The notes: a model not told the origin generated them from the letters alone. A stretch of DNA of 64,000 nucleotides from Microvirga ossetica (GCF_002741015.1 NZ_CP016617.1:372001-436000); one strand, 5' to 3'; counted from the first letter of the stretch, positions 8,950-17,300 are shown. Program-made: numbers and translations.

Positions 8950-9221
8950 CCCGAACCAAACTATGAGATGGAATCACAGACAGCATCCGTTGGCCACCCC
9001 GCTGAAACCTGCTTAGCCGTTTAGATGGAGTATTCGGCTTGAGTCCTCTCTGCAACGGCAATGGTTAGAAGGCAGCGCTTCGAGCTGATGATAGCGTGAG
9101 GGTGATCCCTCACAAGCATCAGGACAGGGCGCGCAGCATGAAGCGACCGTGATGGAGTGGACGCCCCAACGGCCCTGGTGTGCCACAGTGGAGGTGTTGA
9201 TCATCACGTCAGGAGGCGTCC

Positions 9222-10247
9222 ATGGCAGAGGTTTGTACGATCGGGCTGGATTTGGCGAAGCATGTGTTCCAGGCTCATGGAGCCGATGCATCTGGAGCAG
9301 TCCTGTTCCGCAAGAGGTTGCGGCGGGCTCAGGTGCTATCATTCTTTGCGACTCAGCCGCCCGGTACCGTGGCTATGGAGGCCTGCGGCAGCGCCCTTCA
9401 CTGGGCGCGCGAGATCGGCAAGCTCGGTCATGCCGTGCGGCTGATCCCACCGGCTTACGTGAAGCCCTTCGTCAAGCGCCAGAAGAACGATGCCGCCGAT
9501 GCGCAAGCGATCTGTGAAGCGGCCCAGCGCCCGACCATGCGCTTCGTGGCGCCCAAAAGCGAGCAGGCCCAAGCCGCCGCTCTCGTGTTCCGGGCGCGGG
9601 ATCTCCTGGTGCGGCAGCGGACCCAGATCATCAATGCTTTGCGAGGTCATCTGGCCGAGTTCGGGATCGTGGTGGCCCAAGGACCGGCCCATGTCTCTTC
9701 CCTTGTGCGGGCCGTAGAGGACCCGGCTGAGCCGGTGCCGGAGATCGCTCGTGCCATCCTGTCGGTGCTAATCGAGATGCTGCACAGGCTGGATGGCAGG
9801 ATTTCCTTGCTTGATCGCGAGATTGCCCAGAGGGCCAAGGAGGATGTAACCGCACGCCGTTTGATGACGATCCCTGGAGTGGGTCCGATCACTGCAACAG
9901 CCTTGACGGCCTTGGCGCCGCCGGCCGAGACGTTCAAGCGTGGACGAGATTTTGCCGCCTGGATCGGCTTAACTCCTTTGCAGCATTCGACCGGCGGCAA
10001 GCAGAAGCTGGGGGCCACCTCGAAGATGGGCGAGCGAACTCTACGTCGCCTGCTGATCATCGGGGCGAGTGCTGTCCTGCGCTGGGCGGCCCGTCATGGC
10101 GCACCAGCCGGATCGTGGCTGTCTCGCATGCTGGCCCGCAAGCCGCCGATGCTGGTGCGGGTAGCATTGGCCAACAAGATGGCCCGCATGGTCTGGGCCT
10201 TGATGGCCAAAGGTGGGGACTACCGAGCTCCGGCCGTGAGCGTGTAA
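9222..10247 (+). CDS. IS110-family transposase (DEDD recombinase)
   Basis: The 341-residue protein has the RuvC-like DEDD tetrad expected of IS110 enzymes: Asp10 in GLDLAKHVFQ, Glu53 in AMEACGSA, and Asp90/Asp93 in KNDAADAQAI. A coiled region around 185-215 precedes the C-terminal Transposase_20 domain (MTIPGVGPITATAL, then HSTGGKQKLG with the conserved Ser). Length is normal for the family and no frame disruption is visible. These recombinases act with a structured RNA encoded by the element's non-coding end (established for IS110-family members). Start ATG 9222 follows AGGAGG at 9212-9217. Confidence 0.92.
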   Translation: MAEVCTIGLDLAKHVFQAHGADASGAVLFRKRLRRAQVLSFFATQPPGTVAMEACGSALHWAREIGKLGHAVRLIPPAYVKPFVKRQKNDAADAQAICEAAQRPTMRFVAPKSEQAQAAALVFRARDLLVRQRTQIINALRGHLAEFGIVVAQGPAHVSSLVRAVEDPAEPVPEIARAILSVLIEMLHRLDGRISLLDREIAQRAKEDVTARRLMTIPGVGPITATALTALAPPAETFKRGRDFAAWIGLTPLQHSTGGKQKLGATSKMGERTLRRLLIIGASAVLRWAARHGAPAGSWLSRMLARKPPMLVRVALANKMARMVWALMAKGGDYRAPAVSV

Positions 10248-10507
10248 GCGCTCGCGTCCGTGGGGCTGTTGGAGGCGTAGGAAAGTCGAAGGGGAGAGAT
10301 GGCGCAACGGTCGATGAGACGGGATCAGGAAAACCAGAGTGCAACAGCGTGCCTTGAGCACGTGACCGTGAGTTGGACTTGATCCGCGGACTTCCATCCG
10401 GGCCCGCGGCATGTGAATGGCCGCAGACGAGGCCGCACACATGTAAGCACTCGCCGACGCACTACACCGAACCTAAAGATTTCTCTTGCGTCACCTGGGG
10501 CGTCCAC
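10248..10507 (+). ncRNA. Candidate guide (bridge/seek) RNA region of the IS1111-group element
   Basis: The 3' non-coding region between the transposase stop and the right inverted repeat is about 250 bp long, has no coding potential, and includes short GC-rich pairing segments (for example TCCGCGGA and the CCGGGCCCGCGG stretch at 10386-10410). In IS1111-group elements this end encodes the RNA that directs target choice (family knowledge). RNA limits and guide loops cannot be fixed by eye. Confidence 0.55.
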
Positions 10508-10539
10508 ACATGTTGCACGGATCGACCGGGGCATGGATT

Positions 10540-11556
10540 TAACCTATCCTTGCCCGATCTCAGGCAACTCGAACAGGCTCCGGGCGCCCAAGCTCAGGCA
10601 TGCGGTTCAGGGCAGAAATGGCGATGGCGACTTCGGTCGCGCGACGCCCATCTGTTCGCGAGCGCCGCGCATCTCCGATCACTCGTTTAAGCCGGCTGAT
10701 GGCGGTCTCTACCAGAGCCCGACGCGTGTACCCGGATCTCTTCAGCCAGCCCATACGGCCATGCTTCGCGATGCTTTGGAGATGTTGGTCGCGATCGGAA
10801 GGAGTGCCCTCTGCCATGTTGCTCGGCACCGCCGTTGCTCGGGGTGGAACGATGACTTCGGCAGCAGGATGGTGCTCGGTGACGGTGCCATAGATGCCGG
10901 ACTGGTCATAGGCTCCGTCGCCAACGAAGGAGGCAAGTGGGCCGGGGATATGGTCGAGCAACGGCTCGACCTGCGTACCATCTTCGATAGCATGGGGCGT
11001 CAGCGCTGATGCGAGGATTTGTCCAGTCTCGGCGTCGACGCCGATGTGCAGTTTGCGCCAGGACCGGCGTCTTCGGGTGCCGTGCTTCTCGGTCAGCCAC
11101 TCGCCGGGTCCACACAATCGCAGGCCCGTGCTGTCGACCAGCAGGTGAACGGGCCCTCGCGAGCTTGGACAGGGCTTTGGCACCTCGAGGGTTTCGGCGC
11201 GACGGCTCGGGGTTGAGTGATCCGGCACCGCCAGATCCAGACCCAAGAGCTGAAGGATCGAGCCGATCAGGCCCTCCGTCTGACGCAGCGCCAACCGGAA
11301 CACGGCTCGCAGCGTCAATGCTGTCTGGATCGCCGAAGCCGAGTAGTGGGGCTGACCACCGCGTGTCGTGCGGGGCTCGGCCCGCCAGGCGGCAATCGCC
11401 TCGTCAGAGAACCAGACCGTCAGACTGCCTCGCTGGCGCAGGCTGGCGTCATACTCGGCCCACTTCGTCACCCGGTACCGCTGCTTGGGAATTCGGTGCC
11501 GACGAGTGGCGTTGGCTTTGAACGGCACGGCAGATGTCCGACAAGGAGGGGCGCAG
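10540..11556 (-). mobile_element. IS5-family (IS903-type) insertion sequence, ends approximate
   Basis: The transposase gene at 10560-11528 is flanked by a weak imperfect inverted pair (CCTATCCTTGCCCGATCT at ~10542 against the complement of AGATGTCCGACAAGGAGGGG at ~11531). Ends are therefore only estimates and no target duplication could be identified. A decayed relative lies at 2752-3201. Confidence 0.6.
10560..11528 (-). CDS. IS5-family transposase (IS903-type)
   Basis: The 322-residue transposase has an N-terminal DUF772-like region (GSLTVWFSDEAIAAWRAEP, residues ~34-53) and the DDE residues in LLVDSTGLRLCG, SFVGDGAYDQSGIYG and RRALVETAISRLKR. Length and uninterrupted frame suggest it is functional. 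It is the closest relative in the window of the fragment at 2752-3201, so the family has inserted at least twice. Start ATG 11528 reads MPFKANATRRHR. Confidence 0.88.
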   Translation of the reverse strand: MPFKANATRRHRIPKQRYRVTKWAEYDASLRQRGSLTVWFSDEAIAAWRAEPRTTRGGQPHYSASAIQTALTLRAVFRLALRQTEGLIGSILQLLGLDLAVPDHSTPSRRAETLEVPKPCPSSRGPVHLLVDSTGLRLCGPGEWLTEKHGTRRRRSWRKLHIGVDAETGQILASALTPHAIEDGTQVEPLLDHIPGPLASFVGDGAYDQSGIYGTVTEHHPAAEVIVPPRATAVPSNMAEGTPSDRDQHLQSIAKHGRMGWLKRSGYTRRALVETAISRLKRVIGDARRSRTDGRRATEVAIAISALNRMPELGRPEPVRVA

Positions 11557-11749
11557 TCCTCCTATGTCGCTCGGTTCCGGTTACCAACTCGCCTATTCGT
11601 GCAACAACGCGGCTCGCCGCCCGCCTTAATGTCCGACCGTTTCTGGCGCATTGTTTCGGTGAGCGGCACGATACCGCCGGCTCATCGAAAGATAGCACCT
11701 GGGACCACAAGACCATGTGCGTGCAACCGACTATACAGAGGAGGGAGCC

Positions 11750-13105
11750 ATGACGAGGATCTCGGTTCTGTTGTCACAATTAGCCATCCAGCCATGGCGA
11801 AACCGGAGGCGTCGGGTTCTGCTGAGTACCGCTGCCGTCTTATGTGCAGGGCTCACCGGTCAGCCGGTTCAAGCCGACGAGACTTGCCAGTCGCCGTACA
11901 TGGCCAAGATCACCGGCGAGGAGGAGTTCGTCTATGTCTGGACCCTCGGCCTCGAGGGGGTTGGCGACGGGCAGGACAAGGTGGTCACCGTCGATGTCCG
12001 CAAGGACTCGCCGACCTTCGGCAAGGCGATCGACACTGACTCGGTCGGCGGGCGCGGCGAGGCCCACCATGGCGGGCTGACGGATGACCGCCGCTTCTTC
12101 TGGGTCGCAGGCCTGTCCGACAGCAGAATCCACATCTTTGACGTGGCAACGAACCCTGCCAATCCGAAGCTGGTCAAGACGATCGACGACTTCGTCGAGA
12201 AGAGTGGAGGCGTGGTTGGCGCGCATGGCGCCTATGCCCTGCCGGGGCGCATGCTAATCCCGGGGCTGTCGAACAAGAACCACGACGGGCGTACCGGACT
12301 GGTCGAGTACACCAATGACGGGCAGTACATCACCACGCACTGGATGCCGACCGCGGAGAATACCCAAGGCGCGGCCGTCGAGAAGGTTGCCGACGGCTAC
12401 GGCTACGACGCCCGTGTCCTTCCGCGCAAGAACGTCATGCTCACCTCATCCTTCACGGGCTTCAGCAACTACATGCGTCCGCTCGGCGAGGTCATGAAGG
12501 ACGAGGAGGCGATGAAGCACTTCGGCCAGACAATGGTCCTGTGGGACTTCCATGCGCGCACGCCGAAGAAGGTATTCAACGTTCCGGGCGCGCCGCTGGA
12601 GATCCGTTGGGCTTGGGGGCCCTACAACAACTACGCCTTCACCTCGACGGCTCTCACCTCGAAGCTGTGGCTTGTGTACGAGGATACGGACGGAGAATGG
12701 AAAGCCGAAGCGGTGGCGGATGTTGGGGACCCAGCCAAGCTGCCGGTTCCCGTCGACATCAGCCTGAGTGCCGACGATAGGACGCTGTTCATCGACAGCT
12801 TCATGGACGGCATGACCCGGGTCTTTGACGTCTCCGACCCGCACAGGCCAAAGCAGATCTACGAAAGAAAGGTCGGCGGTCAGGTCAACATGGTCTCGCA
12901 GAGCTGGGACGGAAAGCGTCTCTATTACACCAGCTCACTTCTCTCGAACTGGGACAAGACGGGTGCCGACGGCGCGCAGTTCCTGAAGGCCTATAGCTGG
13001 GATGGAAAGGAGTTGGCGCCGCGGTTCGAGATTGACTTCCTGCGCGAGGGATTGGGGCGTCCGCACATGATGTCGTTCGGTTCCTCGAAGCTCTACGCGA
13101 GCTGA
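11750..13105 (+). CDS. mtoX: Methanethiol oxidase / selenium-binding protein SBP56 family
   Basis: The 451-residue protein belongs to the SBP56/MtoX family. Near the N-terminus it has RRRRVLLSTAAVLCAGLTG, a signal sequence with a basic stretch, followed by CQSPYMAKITGEEEFVYVWTLG. The body shows family blocks DKVVTVDVRKDSPTFGK, RGEAHHGGLTDDRRFFW, HGAYALPGRMLIPGLSN and GRPHMMSFGSSKLY. Bacterial MtoX is a periplasmic copper enzyme that oxidises methanethiol to formaldehyde, sulfide and hydrogen peroxide. ATG 11750 is preferred over the upstream in-frame alternative because GAGGAGGGAG precedes it. The SCO1-like gene 58 bp downstream matches known mtoX operons and would serve copper delivery (inference). 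Confidence 0.88.
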   Translation: MTRISVLLSQLAIQPWRNRRRRVLLSTAAVLCAGLTGQPVQADETCQSPYMAKITGEEEFVYVWTLGLEGVGDGQDKVVTVDVRKDSPTFGKAIDTDSVGGRGEAHHGGLTDDRRFFWVAGLSDSRIHIFDVATNPANPKLVKTIDDFVEKSGGVVGAHGAYALPGRMLIPGLSNKNHDGRTGLVEYTNDGQYITTHWMPTAENTQGAAVEKVADGYGYDARVLPRKNVMLTSSFTGFSNYMRPLGEVMKDEEAMKHFGQTMVLWDFHARTPKKVFNVPGAPLEIRWAWGPYNNYAFTSTALTSKLWLVYEDTDGEWKAEAVADVGDPAKLPVPVDISLSADDRTLFIDSFMDGMTRVFDVSDPHRPKQIYERKVGGQVNMVSQSWDGKRLYYTSSLLSNWDKTGADGAQFLKAYSWDGKELAPRFEIDFLREGLGRPHMMSFGSSKLYAS

Positions 13106-13163
13106 CGTTTTCCGGGCGGGAGCCCTTCGGCTCTCGCCTTGCACCTGCGAGGGGAGGGATCCA

Positions 13164-13895
13164 ATGCCGAGCCGTACTGTCCCCCGTCTCATTCTGGCCA
13201 CCGTGCTCTGTGGGGCATCATTGGCTGCGTCGGCCCATGATCTGCACGAGCGCGAGCCAAACGCCGGGCAACCGATCGGCCCAAGCACCGGCTACGCCTT
13301 TGCTCTGCCGGATCCCGGAAGCTATCGGCTTCCGGCCATCCGACCCGCGGCCGGGGGGAGTGTCCTGGACGAGAGGGGGCGAGGACATGATCTGGCCGAT
13401 CTCCTTCAGGGTCGGATCACCGTCCTGGCGTTCATGTACACGCGCTGCGGCGATCTCTGCCCGACCGCGACGTTGCAGTTGTCACTGTTGCAGGACCTTG
13501 TGGCCAAAGATCAACGGCTTGCCCAGCGCATGCATCTGGTCTCGATGAGCTTTGACCCGGATCATGACACACCTGAGGTTCTTGCCGAGTATGCGGCGAC
13601 CTGGCGCTCAAGCGAACCCGGCGCTCCCGAATGGCTCTTTCTCACGGCCCCCGACCGCTCGGCGCTCGCGCCCGTGCTCGCCGCCTATGGGCAAGCTGTC
13701 AGCGCCAAACCCGATCCCGGCGCGGCGGGCGGACCGCTGTACCACATCTTTCGCGCCTTCCTGATCGACGCCTCGGGCCAGATCCGCAACATCTACAGCC
13801 TGGATTTCCTCGACCCAGAACTGGTTCTCACCGACACCAAAACCCTGATCCTCAATCAGGAGCAGGACCAACATGCGGCCAGCCCCGCTCCTTAG
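13164..13895 (+). CDS. SCO1/SenC family copper chaperone-like protein
   Basis: The 243-residue protein has a signal peptide (residues 1-24, ending SAHA-like) and a thioredoxin-fold SCO domain. Copper ligands are in place: Cys95 and Cys99 in TRCGDLCP and His194 in PLYHIFRAF. The core is followed by FLIDASGQIRNIYS and a family-like C-terminus. SCO proteins act in the periplasm to insert copper into cuproenzymes such as cytochrome oxidase; next to mtoX the likely client is MtoX itself. GAGGGGAGGG precedes ATG 13164. The gene is co-directional with mtoX and probably in one transcript. Confidence 0.88.
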   Translation: MPSRTVPRLILATVLCGASLAASAHDLHEREPNAGQPIGPSTGYAFALPDPGSYRLPAIRPAAGGSVLDERGRGHDLADLLQGRITVLAFMYTRCGDLCPTATLQLSLLQDLVAKDQRLAQRMHLVSMSFDPDHDTPEVLAEYAATWRSSEPGAPEWLFLTAPDRSALAPVLAAYGQAVSAKPDPGAAGGPLYHIFRAFLIDASGQIRNIYSLDFLDPELVLTDTKTLILNQEQDQHAASPAP

Positions 13896-13930
13896 GCCAA
13901 GCACCACCTTTTCCACATGAGGCGAACATC

Positions 13931-13985
13931 ATGGTGAACTTTACCCCCTATCGGTCCTGATCGGTGGACTGCTAGCCGCGCTTAA
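13931..13985 (+). pseudogene. Relic of a YeeE/YedE-type sulfur transporter start
   Basis: ATG 13931 gives MVNFTP; after skipping one frame the DNA reads LSVLIGGLLAALNAG. The two together resemble the first TM segment of YeeE/YedE proteins (xFTPLSxLIGGxLIGLSA). A one-base change near 13950 and loss of everything after ~13985 leave only this stub. Identification from ~18 codons is tentative, but a sulfur transporter would fit the mtoX operon. Confidence 0.4.
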
Positions 13986-14530
13986 CGCCGGACGTAGCCA
14001 GCCGTGACCTCGTCCTTATGGGCGGCGAAGGCGGCCAAGACTTCGGCCTTCTCGCGCTTCGGAACCTTGAAGAAGTCCAGGGACCGTCCGAGTTCGGCGG
14101 TAACCGCATCGAATTCTGCGGGGGAGATCCGGAGGTCCCGGTGCGCCTCCTCGAGGCCGAGCGGCGTCGCGCCGGGCTTGGTGGCCGTGAACTGGAAAGG
14201 TCCACCCGCAGCGTTGCAGACCCACAGCGTCCGCATGAACTTGAGGCCGGGCAGCCTCTTTAGATTCTTCGTGTGCCATTCCCGCAGCCGCGGGTTCTTG
14301 GACTTCTGGCCGACGATAGGGTTCTTCACGACGGCATCGCTGAAGTGATCGACCACCGCCGCAATGGCGAAGACGCCGCCGAGTCGCTCGTACAGACTTG
14401 TCTCAGGCTTGGTTTGATTGGTTTGGGCGTAGGCGTGATCCGCTCCTGTCAAAGCCACCGGGGCCGCGGTCAGCGCAAGCCCTATGACCGCCCATCGTCT
14501 TGTAAGAGACGTCGAAAAAAGCTGTGCCAT
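13982..14530 (-). CDS. Exported group 1 truncated haemoglobin
   Basis: The 182-residue protein has a signal peptide (residues ~1-36, TAAPVALTGADHAYAQ) followed by a group 1 truncated-globin domain (SLYERLGGVFAIAAVVDHF ... LEEAHRDLRISPAEFDAVTAEL). His130 in EEAHRDL is the expected proximal haem ligand. Family members bind O2 or NO and often appear near periplasmic redox enzymes. The gene converges on the mtoX operon and its stop overlaps the YeeE remnant, so a deletion probably brought it here. No obvious terminator separates the two units. Confidence 0.82.
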   Translation of the reverse strand: MAQLFSTSLTRRWAVIGLALTAAPVALTGADHAYAQTNQTKPETSLYERLGGVFAIAAVVDHFSDAVVKNPIVGQKSKNPRLREWHTKNLKRLPGLKFMRTLWVCNAAGGPFQFTATKPGATPLGLEEAHRDLRISPAEFDAVTAELGRSLDFFKVPKREKAEVLAAFAAHKDEVTAGYVRR

Positions 14531-14791
14531 AAAATCCTCCTAGGGCTGAAGCGATTTACGCTCGCAGTGAATGGCCGCCCGAGCGGGTTCGACCCAACAT
14601 TGGATGTTGCGGGCAGGAGAAGGTTCCCGTCTGGCGAGCTTACCAGATGCAAGAGTTCTGGAAGCTCCTGTTCCGAGAGCAGCGCCAGCAGATCGTTTTG
14701 TAAACAGCCTTTCGCGAAATTCCATCCATCCACCCGTGGGCCATCGGGCGCTTAGCGTGGGTATGGTTTGAGCTCGAAAGGTCTCCTAAGA

Positions 14792-15741
14792 GGCTGGTGA
14801 GCAATTTTATTGCTCGCTTCAAGTCTTTGATTCAGGATAGATTTCACTGGAATCGGTGAGGCGGATGCGGGCTGTTTGACGGTTGAGGAGCCCCGCCATG
14901 GATGTCTGTTCCTACGCCAGCGATCTCAATGATGCCGAATGGGCGCTGCTCGCGCCCCTTGTCCCCCGCAGCCATCCAGCCGGACGGCGACAGACCTATC
15001 CGTTACGGCGCATCGTCGATGCGATCTTCTATCTGCTGCGCACCGGAGCCCAGTGGCGGCTGCTGCCGCACGAGTATCCACCCCGGTGTGCCGTCTTCTA
15101 CCACTATGCCCAGTGGCGCGAGGATGGCACCTGGGAGCACGTGACCCAGGTCCTGCGCGAGAGCTACCGCCGCACGATCGGCCGCAGTCCTCAGCCGACA
15201 GCGGCGATCATCGACAGCCAATCGGTCAAGACCTCTGAGATGGGCGGACCACGTGGTTACGATGGTGGCAAAAAGATCAAGGGTCGCAAGCGCCATCTTC
15301 TCGTTGATACGCAAGGCAATCTCCTGAAGAACAGCGTGCATCCAGCCGACATCCATGACCGCGCCGGAGCCGAGATCTTGTTGGAGGGTCTGCAGCATCT
15401 CTTCCCGGCCATCGAGCTGATGTGGGCCGACACGGCTTATCGCGGATTGAAGGATTGGCTGTGCAAAGCGCTGGGCTGGAGGCTGTCGATCCCACAACAC
15501 TGGTGGGCCGGTGGCGTCTGGACGCGGATTGGCGCAGAGCCGCCGACGCGGCCGAGTGGCTTTCAGGTGCTCGCGCGCAGATGGGTTGTTGAGCGGACAA
15601 TCGCCTGGTTGACCACCAACCGGCGGCTGGCGAAGGACTACGAACGTCTGGTCGAGACCGGCGAGATGCTGCTCTATCTCGCGATGAGTCGTATCCTGCT
15701 GCGCCGCCTCACGCGAAAGGAAAGATAATTGCTCACCAGCC
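14792..15741 (+). mobile_element. IS5-family insertion sequence with 15-bp inverted repeats
   Basis: GGCTGGTGAGCAATT at 14792-14806 and its exact complement at 15727-15741 delimit a 950-bp element with one transposase gene. It has inserted into a membrane-protein gene, whose N-terminal part remains at 15742-16082 on the other strand. A clean target duplication was not found. Confidence 0.88.
14898..15728 (+). CDS. IS5-family transposase
   Basis: The 276-residue protein opens with an IS5 DUF4096-like N-terminus (YASDLNDAEWALLAPLVP) and carries the DDE residues in AIIDSQSVKTSEMGG, MWADTAYRGLKDW and RRWVVERTIAWLTTNRR. The GPRGYDGGKKIKGRKRH block is typical of this branch of the family. ATG 14898 is chosen because GAGGAG lies 8-13 bases upstream; an upstream TTG in frame has no such site. 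The frame is intact and the stop falls inside the right inverted repeat. Confidence 0.9.
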   Translation: MDVCSYASDLNDAEWALLAPLVPRSHPAGRRQTYPLRRIVDAIFYLLRTGAQWRLLPHEYPPRCAVFYHYAQWREDGTWEHVTQVLRESYRRTIGRSPQPTAAIIDSQSVKTSEMGGPRGYDGGKKIKGRKRHLLVDTQGNLLKNSVHPADIHDRAGAEILLEGLQHLFPAIELMWADTAYRGLKDWLCKALGWRLSIPQHWWAGGVWTRIGAEPPTRPSGFQVLARRWVVERTIAWLTTNRRLAKDYERLVETGEMLLYLAMSRILLRRLTRKER

Positions 15742-16082
15742 ACTGAGACCAGCGCGACATCAAGTACAATAAAGCCTAGCTTAATCGCCTCGCCGTGAGG
15801 ATGATGCCGCAGACGGTACGGGAGGTAACCGAGGACGAAGAACCCGAAGGCGTAGGCCCCGTAATAGAGATCGCGTGGCCATGGTACGAGCCAGATGAGC
15901 CAGACGGACACGACGATGATCGCAGTCAGCCGGGCATAGAACGCGAACTGGAGGCCTTCAAGTTCCGCCTGTCGAATGCTCGCCTGAAGATGATCCTGTG
16001 AGTTTCCATGAGACCAAAGCGATCGAAGCGCCTGCAAGGCACTGGACACAAAGCCGATGATCCGGTTCGCCACGTCAGACAT
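15742..16082 (-). pseudogene. N-terminal fragment of a membrane-anchored protein (cyclase-like), cut by IS5
   Basis: About 114 host codons remain. After a polar N-terminus with HLQASIRQAELEGLQFAFYAR come three hydrophobic segments (RLTAIIVVSVWLIWLVPWP, GAYAFGFFVLGYL, LGFIVLDVALVSVA). Beyond 15742 the frame reads antisense transposase. The sequence resembles the multi-TM N-terminus of some alphaproteobacterial class III adenylate cyclases (recollection, not verified). The remainder of the gene is not recognisable on the far side of the IS (14531-14791), so a deletion may have accompanied insertion. Confidence 0.6.
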
Positions 16083-16245
16083 GTGCTCGCTCTGCTAATC
16101 ACGAAGGCTCTGAGCTTGAACCTGATAGCATTCCGGCAAGAGCCTTGCACGGTGCGAGCAGAAACGGCGATGGGGGTCAGGCCGGAGCTTAGGTCCATAC
16201 GGAAATGTTTCGGGTGCAAGCCTGCCGCCCTAACGCATGCGGGGA

Positions 16246-16641
16246 TCACCCGCGGTACTGATCGTCCGTTACGTGTTCCATCCAATCGACAGGAGAGCCG
16301 TTCAGCTTTTCTTGGATGGCGATGTGGCTCATGCCCGTGGTGGCTGTCGCGCCGTGCCAGTGCTTCTCGCCAGGCTCGAACCAGACCACGTCACCCGGCC
16401 GGATCTCCTCGATAGGGCCGCCCTCGCGCTGCACCCAGCCAAGGCCGGACGTGACGATGAGGGTCTGGCCCAGCGGATGGGTGTGCCAAGCCGTGCGCGC
16501 GCCGGGCTCGAACGTGACATGAGCCCCCGCAACACGCGCCGGATCGGGCGGGCTGAACAAAGGGTCGATGCGCACGGTGCCGGTGAACCAGTCTGCCGGT
16601 CCCTTGCCCGAGGCTTGTGAGCCGCTTCTATTGATTTCCAT
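16246..16641 (-). CDS. Cupin-domain protein, (R)-hydroxynitrile lyase-like
   Basis: The 131-residue single-domain cupin has motif 1 in [20 protein letters not shown] and motif 2 in [17 protein letters not shown]. Predicted metal ligands are His53, His55, Gln59 and His94. This ligand pattern and the [15 protein letters not shown] strand resemble manganese cupins that include bacterial hydroxynitrile lyases and gamma-carboxymuconolactone-decarboxylase-associated cupins. Natural substrate is uncertain. It has no signal peptide. Downstream genes on the same strand are not contiguous: the SDR fusion at 16799 lies upstream, with 157 bp between, and may have been co-transcribed. Confidence 0.78.
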   Translation of the reverse strand: MEINRSGSQASGKGPADWFTGTVRIDPLFSPPDPARVAGAHVTFEPGARTAWHTHPLGQTLIVTSGLGWVQREGGPIEEIRPGDVVWFEPGEKHWHGATATTGMSHIAIQEKLNGSPVDWMEHVTDDQYRG

Positions 16642-16798
16642 CGTCCTTCTCCTTCGATGTTTGGGAATCTCGCGTCATGTTCGCGACGTCCGATCAGGTC
16701 GGAGGGTAATCTAATGCGCGCAGCTCCAGGCGATTAGGTGGTGAAATTTACATGACCCTCTATTCGGGATTCATAAGTGCCGCGCATAGGACCACCTG

Positions 16799-17300
16799 TC
16801 ACTTCGGCGTGAGATCGCTGTACCAATAGGCGGCCGTCACGCCACCATCCATGAGGAAGTCGCTGCCCGTAATGAACGCGCCGTCCGGACCCATGAGGAG
16901 GGCACCGACGGTTCCGACCTCGTCCGGGGTGCCGGCTCTCCCTGCTGCTGACAACTCAATCATGCGACGGTAGCCGGGGCCGCGTGGTCCCTCGAGTTCA
17001 TCTTTCGCGAGCGGGGTGATGATGATCCCCGGGCTGATCGTGTTGATTCGTGCGCCGCGCTTACCCCAGCGGACGGCCTCGGCCATCACCCGTAACGAGT
17101 TCCCTCGCTTCGAGACCTGATAGGCATGGAGCGGATCCTCCACCTGATCGGGCTGAAGCATCGGCAGCGTGAGAAGGTCTTCCGTGGGCGTTGTCGCGAG
17201 GGCCGCGTTCTGCTCGGTTGAGAGCGGCGGCAGCCGATGCCCGGACTGGGAGGCGATCACGACGCCCGCGCCCCCGCGTGCGATGACGTTGCCGAATTCC
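16799..17300 (-). pseudogene. SDR oxidoreductase, C-terminal part only
   Basis: The C-terminal two-thirds of a short-chain dehydrogenase: GGAGVVIASQSGHRLPPLS, then HAYQVSKRGNSLRVMAEA with the Tyr-x3-Lys pair, GARINTISPGIIITPLAKDE and FITGSDFLMDGGVTAAYW at the end. The N-terminal Rossmann half with the GxxxGxG nucleotide loop is absent. It is fused in frame to an alpha/beta hydrolase tail near 17300 (SAEEFGNVIAR), so the open frame 16799-17575 is a chimera of two truncated genes. Without the cofactor-binding half a dehydrogenase activity is unlikely. Confidence 0.8.

Larger units (their letters stand above)
7883..9013 (-). mobile_element. IS630-family insertion sequence, complete
   Basis: Imperfect terminal inverted repeats of about 31 bp (both begin AGCAG and contain TGGCCAACGGATG) define the ends, with TA dinucleotides at 7881-7882 and 9014-9015. 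That matches the TA target duplication of IS630/Tc1 elements. Length is 1131 bp. It carries two overlapping frames, OrfA and OrfB, joined by a -1 slip site. The element looks intact. Confidence 0.9.
9150..10510 (+). mobile_element. IS110-family (IS1111-group) insertion sequence
   Basis: A perfect 12-bp inverted repeat, GTGGACGCCCCA at 9157-9168 and its complement at 10496-10507, flanks the transposase gene. IS1111-group elements characteristically have such repeats a few bases inside the true ends, so the limits given here are approximate by several bases. A short 5' region and a ~250-bp 3' non-coding region also fit the IS1111 group. It sits about 135 bp from the IS630 element. Confidence 0.85.

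Noticed and set aside
7895..9016. 373-codon plus-strand frame
   Set aside because: It covers the IS630 element antisense to its transposase, without recognisable domains.
15003..15741. Continuation of the minus-strand membrane-protein frame
   Set aside because: It reads through the IS5 element antisense to its transposase.
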